DNA from: Oricola nitratireducens
GTDB taxonomy: Bacteria; Pseudomonadota; Alphaproteobacteria; Rhizobiales; Rhizobiaceae
Assembly: GCF_014904745.1 (NCBI RefSeq)
Contig: NZ_JACZCS010000021.1
Span: 1 to 64,000, forward strand
Length of the DNA stretch: 64,000 bases
Reading direction: 5' to 3'
Below, one piece after another: positions 16,307-24,374 of this stretch. How positions within the stretch are numbered: the stretch's first letter is position 1; each line of letters starts with the position of its first letter. The position numbers and the translations under genes were made by a program. The notes under the pieces were generated by a model. That model had not been told where the DNA came from, made no database searches, and saw only the letters and a list, made by a program, of their open reading frames with translations.

Positions 16307-17815
16307 TTGGCCGCGCATATCCCGGCAACCCGTCAAGAATGGCACGACAGGGCGGTGAATTACCCGTTCGAGCCCCGCCTCTTCATCGACGGGGAACTCG
16401 TCGACGCGATCGATGGCGGCCGCTTCGAGAGCGTGAACCCGGCCACGGGCGACACGATCGCGACGCTGGCCGAGGGCAACGAGAAGGATGTTGAACGCGC
16501 CGTGGCCGCGGCGCGGCGCGCCTTCGAGGCTGGCGTCTGGTCGCGCATCGCACCGCGCATGCGGATGGATATCCTGCTGAAGTTCGCGGATCTCGTGGAA
16601 GGGCGCGCGGTCGATTTCGCGCTCCTCGATTCCCTTGAAATGGGTAAGCCGGTCAGCTCCATGATGGGGTTCGACGTGCCGAGCGCTGTGGCCAACCTGC
16701 GCTTTGCGGCCGAGGCAATCGACAAGATGGAAGGTGCGGTGACCAACACGCACCCCGATGTGCTCCACTACATTCTGCGACAGCCGCTGGGCGTCGTCAG
16801 CCTGATCGTGCCCTGGAACTATCCGATGATGATGGCCGCCTGGAAGCTCGGTCCGGCTCTCGCCATGGGCAATTGCGTTATCGTCAAGCCGGCGCAGCAG
16901 AGTTCGATGTCGGCCGTTCTCCTGGCCAGACTCTTCGCCGAGGCCGGCGGGCCGGCCGGCGTCTTCAGCGCGGTGCCCGGTAGCGGCGCCGTGGCGGGGC
17001 AGGCGCTCGCGCGGCACATGGACGTCGACAAGATCGGCTTTACCGGATCGGCGCCCGTCGGCGGGCTCATGATGCGCTATGCGGGGGAATCGAACCTCAA
17101 GCATGTCACGACCGAATGCGGCGGCAAATCCCCCCAGGTCGTTCTGGCGGATTGCGATCTCGACACGGCGGTCGAGATGGCCGTCCACGGTGTCTATTCC
17201 AATCAGGGCGAGGTTTGCGCCGCCGGTTCCCGCATCATGGTCGAGGAGCCGATCGTCGATACGTTCCTCGAACGCTTCCAGGCGCGGACGGTGGCACTGT
17301 ACGCGCCCGGCGACCCGCTCGATCCGGCGACTTCGATGGGCCCGCTCGTCGACGAACGCCAGCACCGGACGGTTTCCGGCTATGTCGAGGCCGGCAAGGC
17401 CGAGGGAGCGCGGCTCGCCTTCGGCGGAGGCGTTCCCGCCGGAATGGAGGGCGGCTACTATCTGGAACCGACGCTTTTCGCGGATGTTCGCAACGACATG
17501 AAGATCGCCGCGGAAGAGATATTTGGCCCGGTGGGCGCGGTCCTGCCGATTCGGGACATGGAGGAGGGCATCGTGCTCGCCAACGATTCGATCTTCGGCC
17601 TTGGCGCCTCGGTCTGGACGAAGGATCTTGCCAGGGCCCACCGCTTCGCGCGCGACGTCGAGTCCGGCATGGTCTGGGTCAATACCTATTTCGACCAGGA
17701 TCCGACCGCGCCGTGGGGCGGGGTGAAGCAATCGGGAAACGGGCGCGACAAATGTATGGAAGCGCTTTCGCATTATTCGCAGACAAAATCCGTCTGGATG
17801 TCGCTTGGAGGCTGA
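16307..17815 (+). CDS. Aldehyde dehydrogenase (PuuC/betaine-aldehyde type)
   Basis: A 502-residue NAD(P)-dependent aldehyde dehydrogenase. TTG 16307 is the likely start because CCGGAGGACC precedes it at good distance. The catalytic cysteine is in NQGEVCAAGSR and the general-base glutamate in HVTTECGGKSPQ. In the Puu pathway a similar enzyme oxidises gamma-glutamyl-aminobutyraldehyde; here it could oxidise the aldehyde formed from a P450-hydroxylated glutamyl amide. The overlap with the next gene's ribosome site indicates coupling. Confidence 0.87.
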   Translation: MAAHIPATRQEWHDRAVNYPFEPRLFIDGELVDAIDGGRFESVNPATGDTIATLAEGNEKDVERAVAAARRAFEAGVWSRIAPRMRMDILLKFADLVEGRAVDFALLDSLEMGKPVSSMMGFDVPSAVANLRFAAEAIDKMEGAVTNTHPDVLHYILRQPLGVVSLIVPWNYPMMMAAWKLGPALAMGNCVIVKPAQQSSMSAVLLARLFAEAGGPAGVFSAVPGSGAVAGQALARHMDVDKIGFTGSAPVGGLMMRYAGESNLKHVTTECGGKSPQVVLADCDLDTAVEMAVHGVYSNQGEVCAAGSRIMVEEPIVDTFLERFQARTVALYAPGDPLDPATSMGPLVDERQHRTVSGYVEAGKAEGARLAFGGGVPAGMEGGYYLEPTLFADVRNDMKIAAEEIFGPVGAVLPIRDMEEGIVLANDSIFGLGASVWTKDLARAHRFARDVESGMVWVNTYFDQDPTAPWGGVKQSGNGRDKCMEALSHYSQTKSVWMSLGG

Positions 17816-17816
17816 A

Positions 17817-18515
17817 TTGAGACTTTGCATCTTCGAGACGGGACTCACGCCGGAGCCCTGCCGCGACCGTTTCGGAATGTATCCCGAGATGGTCGAAGCC
17901 TGGCTCGGGCCCGGGTTGCCCGAGGCACGGTTCAGCTATGTCTCGGTGGTCGGCGGCGAAGATCTCCCGGACGTCCAGGCCTTTGACGGCTATCTCATCA
18001 CGGGCTCCAGGCATGGAGTCTACGAAAACCTTCCTTGGATGCGGAAACTGCGCGCCTTCCTTCTGTCCGCGCGGGAATCGCGCGTGCCCGTCTTCGGGAT
18101 ATGCTTCGGTCACCAGATCATGGCGGCGGCATATGGCGCGGATGTCCGCAAATCCGCCAAAGGCTGGGCGATTGGCGCGCAATCCTACGACTACGATGCC
18201 GATTACCGGCTGACGGGAAACGCCTCGCTGTTTTTCCATCAGGACCAGGTGGAGACCGTGCCGGAAGACGCGCGCGTGATCGGGGGCAACGCCTTTTGCC
18301 CGATCGGTGCGCTCGCCTACGACTTCCCGGCGCTTTCGGTTCAGTATCACCCGGAATTCGGCAAGGATTACGTCGCCGAATTGGCGACTCTCTACGGCGG
18401 AGACCGCATCCCGCGGGAGGCGGCGGATGCGGCGCTGGAGAGCCTCGCGACCGCGGAAGTCGACAACGCCGCTGTCGCGCGGAAAGTCGCGCAATTCTTC
18501 CGCGACAACGTCTGA
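17817..18515 (+). CDS. Class-I glutamine amidotransferase-type hydrolase (gamma-glutamylamide hydrolase)
   Basis: A 232-residue class-I GATase-fold protein. TTG 17817 follows GGAGG (17807-17811) by five bases and is preferred to TTG 17805. The nucleophile Cys96 is in FGICFGHQIM, and His178 and Glu180 are in QYHPEFG, completing the triad. No synthetase partner domain is present. Stand-alone members such as PuuD and IpuF hydrolyse gamma-glutamyl amides, so this enzyme probably releases the oxidised amine product and glutamate at the end of the pathway. It is the last gene of the P450 operon and converges on the reductase gene 90 bp away. Confidence 0.82.
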   Translation: MRLCIFETGLTPEPCRDRFGMYPEMVEAWLGPGLPEARFSYVSVVGGEDLPDVQAFDGYLITGSRHGVYENLPWMRKLRAFLLSARESRVPVFGICFGHQIMAAAYGADVRKSAKGWAIGAQSYDYDADYRLTGNASLFFHQDQVETVPEDARVIGGNAFCPIGALAYDFPALSVQYHPEFGKDYVAELATLYGGDRIPREAADAALESLATAEVDNAAVARKVAQFFRDNV

Positions 18516-18605
18516 CCGGCCCAGCCGGAGAAGGGCGGGAAGACTGACGCGCGCTTGCCATAGCGCGCGGCCGTCTCGCCGTGTCTCGCCCCCGGGGATA
18601 CCGCT

Positions 18606-20714
18606 TCAGTAGACGTCGCGCACGTAGCGCTTTTCCCTTTTCAGGGCCTCCACATAGGTCTGTGCGCCGCCGGCGTCGAAACCGCCCTCCCGGGCCACGA
18701 TCTCGTGGAGCGCCTCGTCGACATCGCCGGCCATTCGCGTCGCATCGCCGCACACGTAGAAATGCCCTCCCGCCTCGAGCGCGGCGAAGAGTTCGGCGGC
18801 GGCCGCGCGCATCCGGTCCTGCACATAGACCTTTCCGGCCTGATCGCGGGAGAAGGCGAGATCGAGCCGGGTTAGCACCCCGGCCGCCTCGAAGGCGCGA
18901 AGTTCGTCTTCGTAGATGAAGTCCTCCGCGCGGGTCCGATCGCCGAAAAAGAGCCAGTTCATGCCGCCCGCGCCCGTTGTCTGGCGCTCCTGAAGGAAGC
19001 CGCGAAAGGGAGCTATGCCGGTACCAGGACCGACCATTATCATCGGCGCGTCCGGATCTCGCGGCACGCGGAACGCCGAATTGGGGACAATAAAGACCCG
19101 GACCTTCGAGCCCACCTCCAGCCGGTCGGAAAGCATGGTTGAGGCGACGCCGCCATGCTCGCGTCCGTTTGCGATGTAGCGGATCGTGGAGACGGCGAGG
19201 TCGGCGAGCCGCGGATTCACCCGGGCGCTCGACGCGATGGAATAGGACCTGTGAGCAAGCGGGCGCAGAAGCTGTTCGGCGTCTCCCGGGTCGATCCGGT
19301 GGCCGGGCACCATGTCGAGCAGGTCGAGCGCGTCTTTCGACCAGAGCCAGGCGTCAAGCGCCTCGCGGTCGCCGTTGTCGAACAGGCGTGTCAGTTCCGC
19401 GTCGCCGGCCCGGTGTGCCACGTAGCGGATCAGCTCCCGGGACGGGGCAGAGATCTCGAAATGTCGCGCAAGCAGCGTCTCCAGGGGAGCGTCGAAACCG
19501 GGCAGGGAGCGTTCCCGGTCGAGCGCGATGCGGTCAAGCCAGGCCTCCACCAGTACGGGGTCGTTGACGGGCAGGATGTTGAGGGCGTCGCCCACCTCGA
19601 AGCGTGGGCCGTCCTCGCCGAGATCGAGCGTGTAGTGGCGGATTTCCTTGGCCGAACCGGGGCCGGAAAGGGGCCTGTTCTCCACCAACGTCGCCTCGTA
19701 GGGGTTCGATCGGGTCCACCTCGGGGCATCGCGGGCCGTACACGGCGCGGGCGCCGCGCCGGCGGACTTTCCAGCGGCGGCCGGCGCGGCCTTCAGCGCG
19801 GCGATGACGCCGGCCGTCCAAGCTTCGGCCTGCTCCTCGTAGACGATATCGCATTTCGCGAGGTCGTGGAGGCGGGTTGCGCCGAGTTCCGCGAGGCGAG
19901 CGTCGAACTTGCGCCCGGCGGCGCAGAAATCGGCGTAGGAGCTGTCGCCAAGTGCGAGGACCGAGAAGCGCAACGCTGAAAGATCGGGGGCGTCGGCCGC
20001 GGTAAGCGTCTCGTAGAAGGTTTGCGCGTTGTCCGGCATTCCGCCGTCGCCATAGGTGGAGCAGACGACGAGTGCGGTGCCGGCCCGGGCGAGGTCGGTC
20101 GGATCGATCTCGTCGAGTCCTGCGATCCGCTCGGGCACGATATCCGCGGCGGTCAGCGCGTCTTCCACGTCGGAGGCGACCATCTCGGCGGTTCCGGTCT
20201 GGGTGCCGAAGACAATAAGGGGCCGGGCCGGAGCTGCCCTGGCGGGCCCGTCGGCGGGGTCTTCCGGGGCGGTCAGAGCGGCGAGGATGCCTGCGGTCCA
20301 GCTTTGCGCGCCGTCCTCATACATGATGTCGCAATTTGTCCGGTCGTGGATCCGTATGGCACCGAGTTCGGAAAGCCGCGTATCGAGCTTGCGCCCCGCA
20401 GCGCAGAAATCGGCATAGGAGCTGTCGCCGAAGGCAAGGACGGAGAAGCGAAGCGATGAGAGACGGGGCGCGTCTTCGGCCATGATGGCGTCGTAGAAGG
20501 CCTGTGCGTTGTCGGGCATTCCCCCTTCGCCATAGGTGGAGCAGATGATGAGCGCAGTGCCGAGGCCCGGCAAGTCGGCCGCCTCGATCTCGTCGAGCCC
20601 GCGCACGCTCGCCGGCGCGATGCCTGCCGCGTTGAGGGTGTCATCGATGTCGGAGGCCACCATTTCGGTCGTGCCGGTTTGGGTGCCAAACAGGATATGC
20701 AGGTCAGGCTTCAT
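18606..20714 (-). CDS. Diflavin (CPR/sulfite-reductase-type) reductase with two tandem flavodoxin domains
   Basis: A 702-residue protein. Flavodoxin domain 1 spans about 5-150 and domain 2 about 165-310. The two are aligned with an exact 160-residue period and no gaps: FGTQTG at 9 and 169, CSTYG(E/D)GGMPDNAQ near 58 and 218, and GDSSYADFCAAGRK near 96 and 256. After a Pro/Ala linker comes a P450-reductase-like FAD/NADPH module with HRSYSIASS, GPGTGIAPFRGFLQER and YVCGDATRMAGDVDEAL, ending in an aromatic residue (Tyr). Normal family members have one FMN domain. Both copies keep the FMN loops, so both may bind FMN. It probably passes NADPH electrons to the nearby P450. It has its own sigma-54 promoter. 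Confidence 0.9.
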   Translation of the reverse strand: MKPDLHILFGTQTGTTEMVASDIDDTLNAAGIAPASVRGLDEIEAADLPGLGTALIICSTYGEGGMPDNAQAFYDAIMAEDAPRLSSLRFSVLAFGDSSYADFCAAGRKLDTRLSELGAIRIHDRTNCDIMYEDGAQSWTAGILAALTAPEDPADGPARAAPARPLIVFGTQTGTAEMVASDVEDALTAADIVPERIAGLDEIDPTDLARAGTALVVCSTYGDGGMPDNAQTFYETLTAADAPDLSALRFSVLALGDSSYADFCAAGRKFDARLAELGATRLHDLAKCDIVYEEQAEAWTAGVIAALKAAPAAAGKSAGAAPAPCTARDAPRWTRSNPYEATLVENRPLSGPGSAKEIRHYTLDLGEDGPRFEVGDALNILPVNDPVLVEAWLDRIALDRERSLPGFDAPLETLLARHFEISAPSRELIRYVAHRAGDAELTRLFDNGDREALDAWLWSKDALDLLDMVPGHRIDPGDAEQLLRPLAHRSYSIASSARVNPRLADLAVSTIRYIANGREHGGVASTMLSDRLEVGSKVRVFIVPNSAFRVPRDPDAPMIMVGPGTGIAPFRGFLQERQTTGAGGMNWLFFGDRTRAEDFIYEDELRAFEAAGVLTRLDLAFSRDQAGKVYVQDRMRAAAAELFAALEAGGHFYVCGDATRMAGDVDEALHEIVAREGGFDAGGAQTYVEALKREKRYVRDVY

Positions 20715-20750
20715 CTCGTCGTCCCGTGTGAATGCTTCTACCGGGAAGAA

Positions 20751-20766
20751 TGCAACTTCGGTGCCA
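20751..20766 (-). promoter_or_regulatory. Sigma-54 promoter of the flavoreductase gene
   Basis: Read on the minus strand the sequence is TGGCACCGAAGTTGCA, which agrees with the -24/-12 consensus apart from C for G at the seventh base. The -12 element is 37 bp upstream of the ATG at 20714, the same geometry as at the P450 operon. Confidence 0.83.
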
Positions 20767-20814
20767 GAGCGACGGTTGAGGCGCCCAATGTTCCGTCAGC
20801 TTTAAGTGACATCC

Positions 20815-21342
20815 GTTGCGAGCGTAGAGAGGGCGTCCTGGGGCGACCCGGCTGGCGAGGTGGTGCTGGGCGCGCTGGTCACCCCCGAGGCGGGCGCTAA
20901 GATGGAGGCGCTGATCTCCGACGCCCCCGCCAGGGGCGGCGCGTTGCGGCGAGCGGCACGGTCGAGGGCGCGCTCTGTGCAGAACCCTGCTCGACGGGGT
21001 AACGCCCGGAATGCGTCTATGCCGAGGAAAGCTTCGGTCCGGTCAAATCGGTCATCCGCGTTGCCGATACAGAGGAGGCGATCCGCATCGCCAATGACAC
21101 CGAATACGGGCTCTTCGCCGCGGTATTCAGCCAGAACATCACACGTGCGCTGGACGTGGCCAACCGGCTTCAGAGCGGGATCTGTCACATCAATGGGCCG
21201 ACCGTGTCGGACGAACCGCAGATGCCGTCGGTGGCGTCAAAGCCTCAGGTTTCGGGCGGTTCGGTGGCAAGGCCGCGATCCAGGAATTCGCCGTCCTGCG
21301 CTGGATCACCGTCGAGGATCCGAAACAGCATTACCCGTTCTG
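20815..21342 (+). pseudogene. Aldehyde dehydrogenase relic (benzaldehyde/vanillin-dehydrogenase-like C-terminus)
   Basis: Successive reading frames give recognisable aldehyde dehydrogenase segments: GDPAGEVVLGALVTPEAGAK, then YAEESFGPVKSVIRVADTEE, IANDTEYGLFAAVFSQNITR, and RLQSGICHINGPTVSDEPQM, ending WITVEDPKQHYPF before a TGA. Frameshifts near 21000 and 21235 break the frame, and the N-terminal half with the catalytic cysteine is missing. It is a decayed gene between the sigma-54 cluster and the microcompartment locus. Confidence 0.75.
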
Positions 21343-21480
21343 ATGGGCAAAGGGTCAGGGTCGGCGAGGGCGGCGGCGTTGATTACCAGGGCGTCGAGCG
21401 GACTCGGCGCGCATGTCGGTCAGGTGCTGGCGGGCGCGGGCTACTACGCTCTTGCGGCCGATGTCGTCCGCCAATGGTGC
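21343..21480 (+). pseudogene. Short-chain dehydrogenase N-terminal relic
   Basis: Right after the aldehyde dehydrogenase relic, one frame reads ALITRASSGLGAHVGQVLAG, a damaged TGxxxGxG Rossmann start (TRASSGLG instead of TGASSGLG). Similarity stops after about 45 codons near ADVV. It is a fragment, probably what is left of an aromatic or alcohol oxidation pair with the preceding relic. Confidence 0.55.
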
Positions 21481-21562
21481 GAAAAAAACCGGAAATACGG
21501 AACGTTCCTGACCGAGACGTAGTGATCATTGATTAGAGCGACACTGTCATTATGAACAACCT

Positions 21563-21584
21563 GCCGGCGCACAAGGCCGCCGGC
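21563..21584 (-). other. Stem-loop beyond the diol dehydratase operon
   Basis: GCCGGCG and CGCCGGC (21563-21569 and 21578-21584) form a 7-bp stem with an 8-base loop, about 50 bp beyond the pduE stop on the minus strand. There is no clear T-run, so it is only a weak terminator candidate. Confidence 0.3.
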
Positions 21585-21632
21585 GTTCGCAACGCGACCG
21601 ATGATACAGTCTCGCCTCCATGACCCGTATTG

Positions 21633-22061
21633 CTAAAAGCGTAGCTGAAACAGACCCCGGCGTTCGTAGAGAGCTGCCGCTTCTCTGACGAACGCGGCTA
21701 GCCGATGCGCCTGGTATTCCGAAGCAAAACGCTCCGCCATGCGCTCGAGCTCTGCAGCAGATCGCGCTCGGCCCGGACGCAACAGTTCATAAATCCGCAT
21801 GATCTCGTCTTGCGGCAGGCGGGTCATCTCCGCCGCGCGCTCGAAATTCTCCGCAAGGGATGCGCGCCCGACGGAACGGGCAATCTCGGCCTGCTGCAAG
21901 AGGGCTGCGGGCGTGATCCGAAGATCTTCCATGTGCAGGTCGCCATTCGCCGCCGCCTCGAGCGTAAGGGCGTCGAGCGATTTGCCCCGCTGCCCCGTAA
22001 TGCGTTCGGGTGACTTTTCGGCCATGGGGTAGTTACGGGCGGTCAGGGGAGGATTTCGCAT
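21633..22061 (-). CDS. pduE: Propanediol dehydratase small subunit
   Basis: A 142-residue gamma subunit of B12-dependent diol dehydratase. Characteristic segments are SLDALTLEAAANGDLHMEDL followed by RITPAALLQQAEIARSVGR (about residues 28-66), NFERAAEMTRLPQDEIMRIY, and near the end AAFVREAAALYERRGLF. Its ATG overlaps the stop of the fused large/medium subunit gene (TAATG), so synthesis is coupled. The N-terminal extension is short and lacks the hydrophobic helix that acts as an encapsulation signal in some small subunits. Confidence 0.9.
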   Translation of the reverse strand: MRNPPLTARNYPMAEKSPERITGQRGKSLDALTLEAAANGDLHMEDLRITPAALLQQAEIARSVGRASLAENFERAAEMTRLPQDEIMRIYELLRPGRARSAAELERMAERFASEYQAHRLAAFVREAAALYERRGLFQLRF

Positions 22062-24340
22062 TAGCCTTGCTCCAGAAAATCGATGGTGATCTCTTCGGGA
22101 GCGGCATCTGGCTCGGTCATCGCGGTTTCGATCGCGTAGGAAAGCGCGACGCGAGCGTGGTAGCGTGCGCCCAGCGCCTCGCCCCTGGTCGGCACGACGA
22201 CAGGTTCCGGCAGGCTGCCACTTGCGTGGACCGTCGCATTGAAACCCAATGTCTCGTAATGGGCGAGCGTGGTAATTGGCGCGTTGGAGAAAAGCTCCAG
22301 ATTGTTATGCGGCAACCGGTCCTTCTGGTGAATGACAGTGGTGCCCTTAGACTGGATGCCGATTCCGACACCCGAGCCCGACAACCGCGCCGCGCTGAGC
22401 CCGAGGAAGGAGGTGTCGGCGGTATGGTGCAATCGGACGACCCGCATGCTACCGCCGCCACGCGCGATTCCGTCGCCTATGGCGCGCACGACTTCGCTGA
22501 GGCGATGTCCAGCAAGCGTGCGGAAGATTTTCGTCCCGAAGCCCGGGCTAATCCCCACGACGATTTCGCCTCGATCTGTCCCGGGTACGGCTCGCCCCAT
22601 TATCCGGTACCGTATGGCGCGGGCTTCCATCTGCTCGCTCGCCGCTTCCGTGCGAAGAACCTCGTCGCGTGTCAGCACGTCGCGGATCGCGGCCAACTCC
22701 TTGCGCCGTGCATCGTTCAAGCGGTAGCCGGTGCCTGGCCCGACATAGTCGTTGGGATCGTTGATCGCGCTGAGCACGCGCCCTTCGCGCACGATCGCCG
22801 AGGTCTGCAGGTAGTCGCCCGAGATACGCAGCTTGACGAGGAAAAGGAGGTTCCGCGCCTCCTCGACGAAGCCGCCGCGATCGAGGGACCGGATGACATC
22901 GAGCACGGTGATACCCTTCGCCTTTATCTCCTCGCTGATGAGCGCCACATCGCGGGGCTGGAAGCTCTCGGTTTCGTTCGAGCCCGAGGCGACGGCGACC
23001 GAGCGCTTCATGGCTTCGGTCGTTTCGGCCAGCCCGAGATCCTTCAGCACATGGGACAGCGCATCGATGGCACGGCGGCGGAGGTCGAGCGCGCTCGCGT
23101 CCTCGATTGAGGTCAGCCCGCCATCGGCCTCGAAGTCGCGCTGCAGGACAAGAAACTCTTCCAGTTCCTCGCCGTTGAACGAGGACGGATTGAAAGAGTT
23201 GTCGTATTTCAGGATGCTTCCGAATCCCGAACAAATGAGATCCGATCCGCCGATGAGGAACGGCAGGATCTTGGCGGCTACGCGCATATCGGACTCGGAA
23301 TGCCGCGCATCGTTGCCCGAGGCGCATTCGAGATCGAGCCAGACCGCGATCAGGTTTTCAGCCATGATCTCGCGTACGCCGCCGGGGATCGAAGCGGCCA
23401 AGGGCGCGCCGTCGATGCCGCCGTTCTGCGTGCCTTGCGACCCCATCCCACGCTGCAAGCAAAGGCAGCGGGCCTCGAGGTAAAGTAGCGACTTCGCTTC
23501 GTGAAATCCCATCAGCAGTTCCGCCGCCGCGCCGGAGGTGCAGCGCATCTTGATACCGCGCGAGGCATAGGCGGCGGTTAGCCAGGCCTTGGACCACGGC
23601 GTATCGTCTCCGTCGATGAAGGCGCTTTCCGTACCATATACGGAAACCGTCTCGGCATAGGAGGTGAAGCCTGCCATGCCGATCTCGAGTTCTTCGGCCT
23701 CCTCGCTCGAGCACTGGAACAGCGTGCCAGCGCGGCCGACTGCGGAACCCACGCAACACGCGAGCGCGTTCGACCAGGAATTGCGCGCGACGCGCATCGT
23801 GGTCTCGATCTCGTCGAAGCCGAGCGCGACCGCGATCGCGGCGTCGGCGGCCAGTTGCAAGGGATCATCCTTAGCGTTCGTAACATGCGCCTGATTGCCG
23901 GGGGTGCGGCGCGCGCGCATCTTGGAATAGGCGAAAGCGATTTCCATCGCATTCAGTTCGGCTACCGCCTCGGCGAGTTTCGCGGGTGTCAGGCCGCGTG
24001 CGAGCCGGGTGAGCTCCGTACGCGGCACGTTCACGTCGACCAGCATCCGGGCAAGCTGAGTCGATGGGATCGCCATCGCCTCTTCCGCGATCGCGGGGTC
24101 GATATGATAGGTGGCGATGAAGGCGTCGATCATGTCGAAGTCCTTCGCGGCGACACCGTCCATTGCCATAACCTTACCGCCCGAGATCTTCAGTCCCGGC
24201 TTTGGATCCGCCGCGCCCGCAAACGCCGCGAAGCCGTTTTCGGGGTCTTCGGCGGCGAACTGGTCAAGTCGCAGGGCGCGATCGTCCCAATCGTCGAACC
24301 TTCTCCAGCGATTGGCAGCGAAGTTTCGGCTTTCGCTCAT
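22061..24340 (-). CDS. pduCD: B12-dependent diol dehydratase, large and medium subunits fused
   Basis: A 759-residue protein. Residues about 1-560 match the TIM-barrel large subunit (PduC) and about 590-755 the medium subunit (PduD; GISPGFGTK, then GSGVGIGIQSKGTTVIHQKD). Residues equivalent to the Klebsiella catalytic His143 (H152 in QAHVTN), Glu170 (E179), Gln296 (in TQNGG) and Asp335 (in ASGND) are all kept. The enzyme turns 1,2-propanediol into propionaldehyde by adenosylcobalamin radical chemistry. The fusion loses the free N-terminus of PduD, which normally carries the encapsulation peptide. No reactivase (PduGH) or adenosyltransferase gene lies in the window. It follows the deoR gene by 34 bp and faces away from the shell operon. 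Confidence 0.93.
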   Translation of the reverse strand: MSESRNFAANRWRRFDDWDDRALRLDQFAAEDPENGFAAFAGAADPKPGLKISGGKVMAMDGVAAKDFDMIDAFIATYHIDPAIAEEAMAIPSTQLARMLVDVNVPRTELTRLARGLTPAKLAEAVAELNAMEIAFAYSKMRARRTPGNQAHVTNAKDDPLQLAADAAIAVALGFDEIETTMRVARNSWSNALACCVGSAVGRAGTLFQCSSEEAEELEIGMAGFTSYAETVSVYGTESAFIDGDDTPWSKAWLTAAYASRGIKMRCTSGAAAELLMGFHEAKSLLYLEARCLCLQRGMGSQGTQNGGIDGAPLAASIPGGVREIMAENLIAVWLDLECASGNDARHSESDMRVAAKILPFLIGGSDLICSGFGSILKYDNSFNPSSFNGEELEEFLVLQRDFEADGGLTSIEDASALDLRRRAIDALSHVLKDLGLAETTEAMKRSVAVASGSNETESFQPRDVALISEEIKAKGITVLDVIRSLDRGGFVEEARNLLFLVKLRISGDYLQTSAIVREGRVLSAINDPNDYVGPGTGYRLNDARRKELAAIRDVLTRDEVLRTEAASEQMEARAIRYRIMGRAVPGTDRGEIVVGISPGFGTKIFRTLAGHRLSEVVRAIGDGIARGGGSMRVVRLHHTADTSFLGLSAARLSGSGVGIGIQSKGTTVIHQKDRLPHNNLELFSNAPITTLAHYETLGFNATVHASGSLPEPVVVPTRGEALGARYHARVALSYAIETAMTEPDAAPEEITIDFLEQG

Positions 24341-24374
24341 CTTTCCAGTTCCTTCGTAGTCGCGGCACGGCGAA

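Noticed and set aside
16271-17848. A 525-codon open frame opposite the aldehyde dehydrogenase gene
   Set aside because: The plus-strand gene has a catalytic Cys and Glu and a good ribosome site. The opposite frame is a complement artefact of high GC at third positions.
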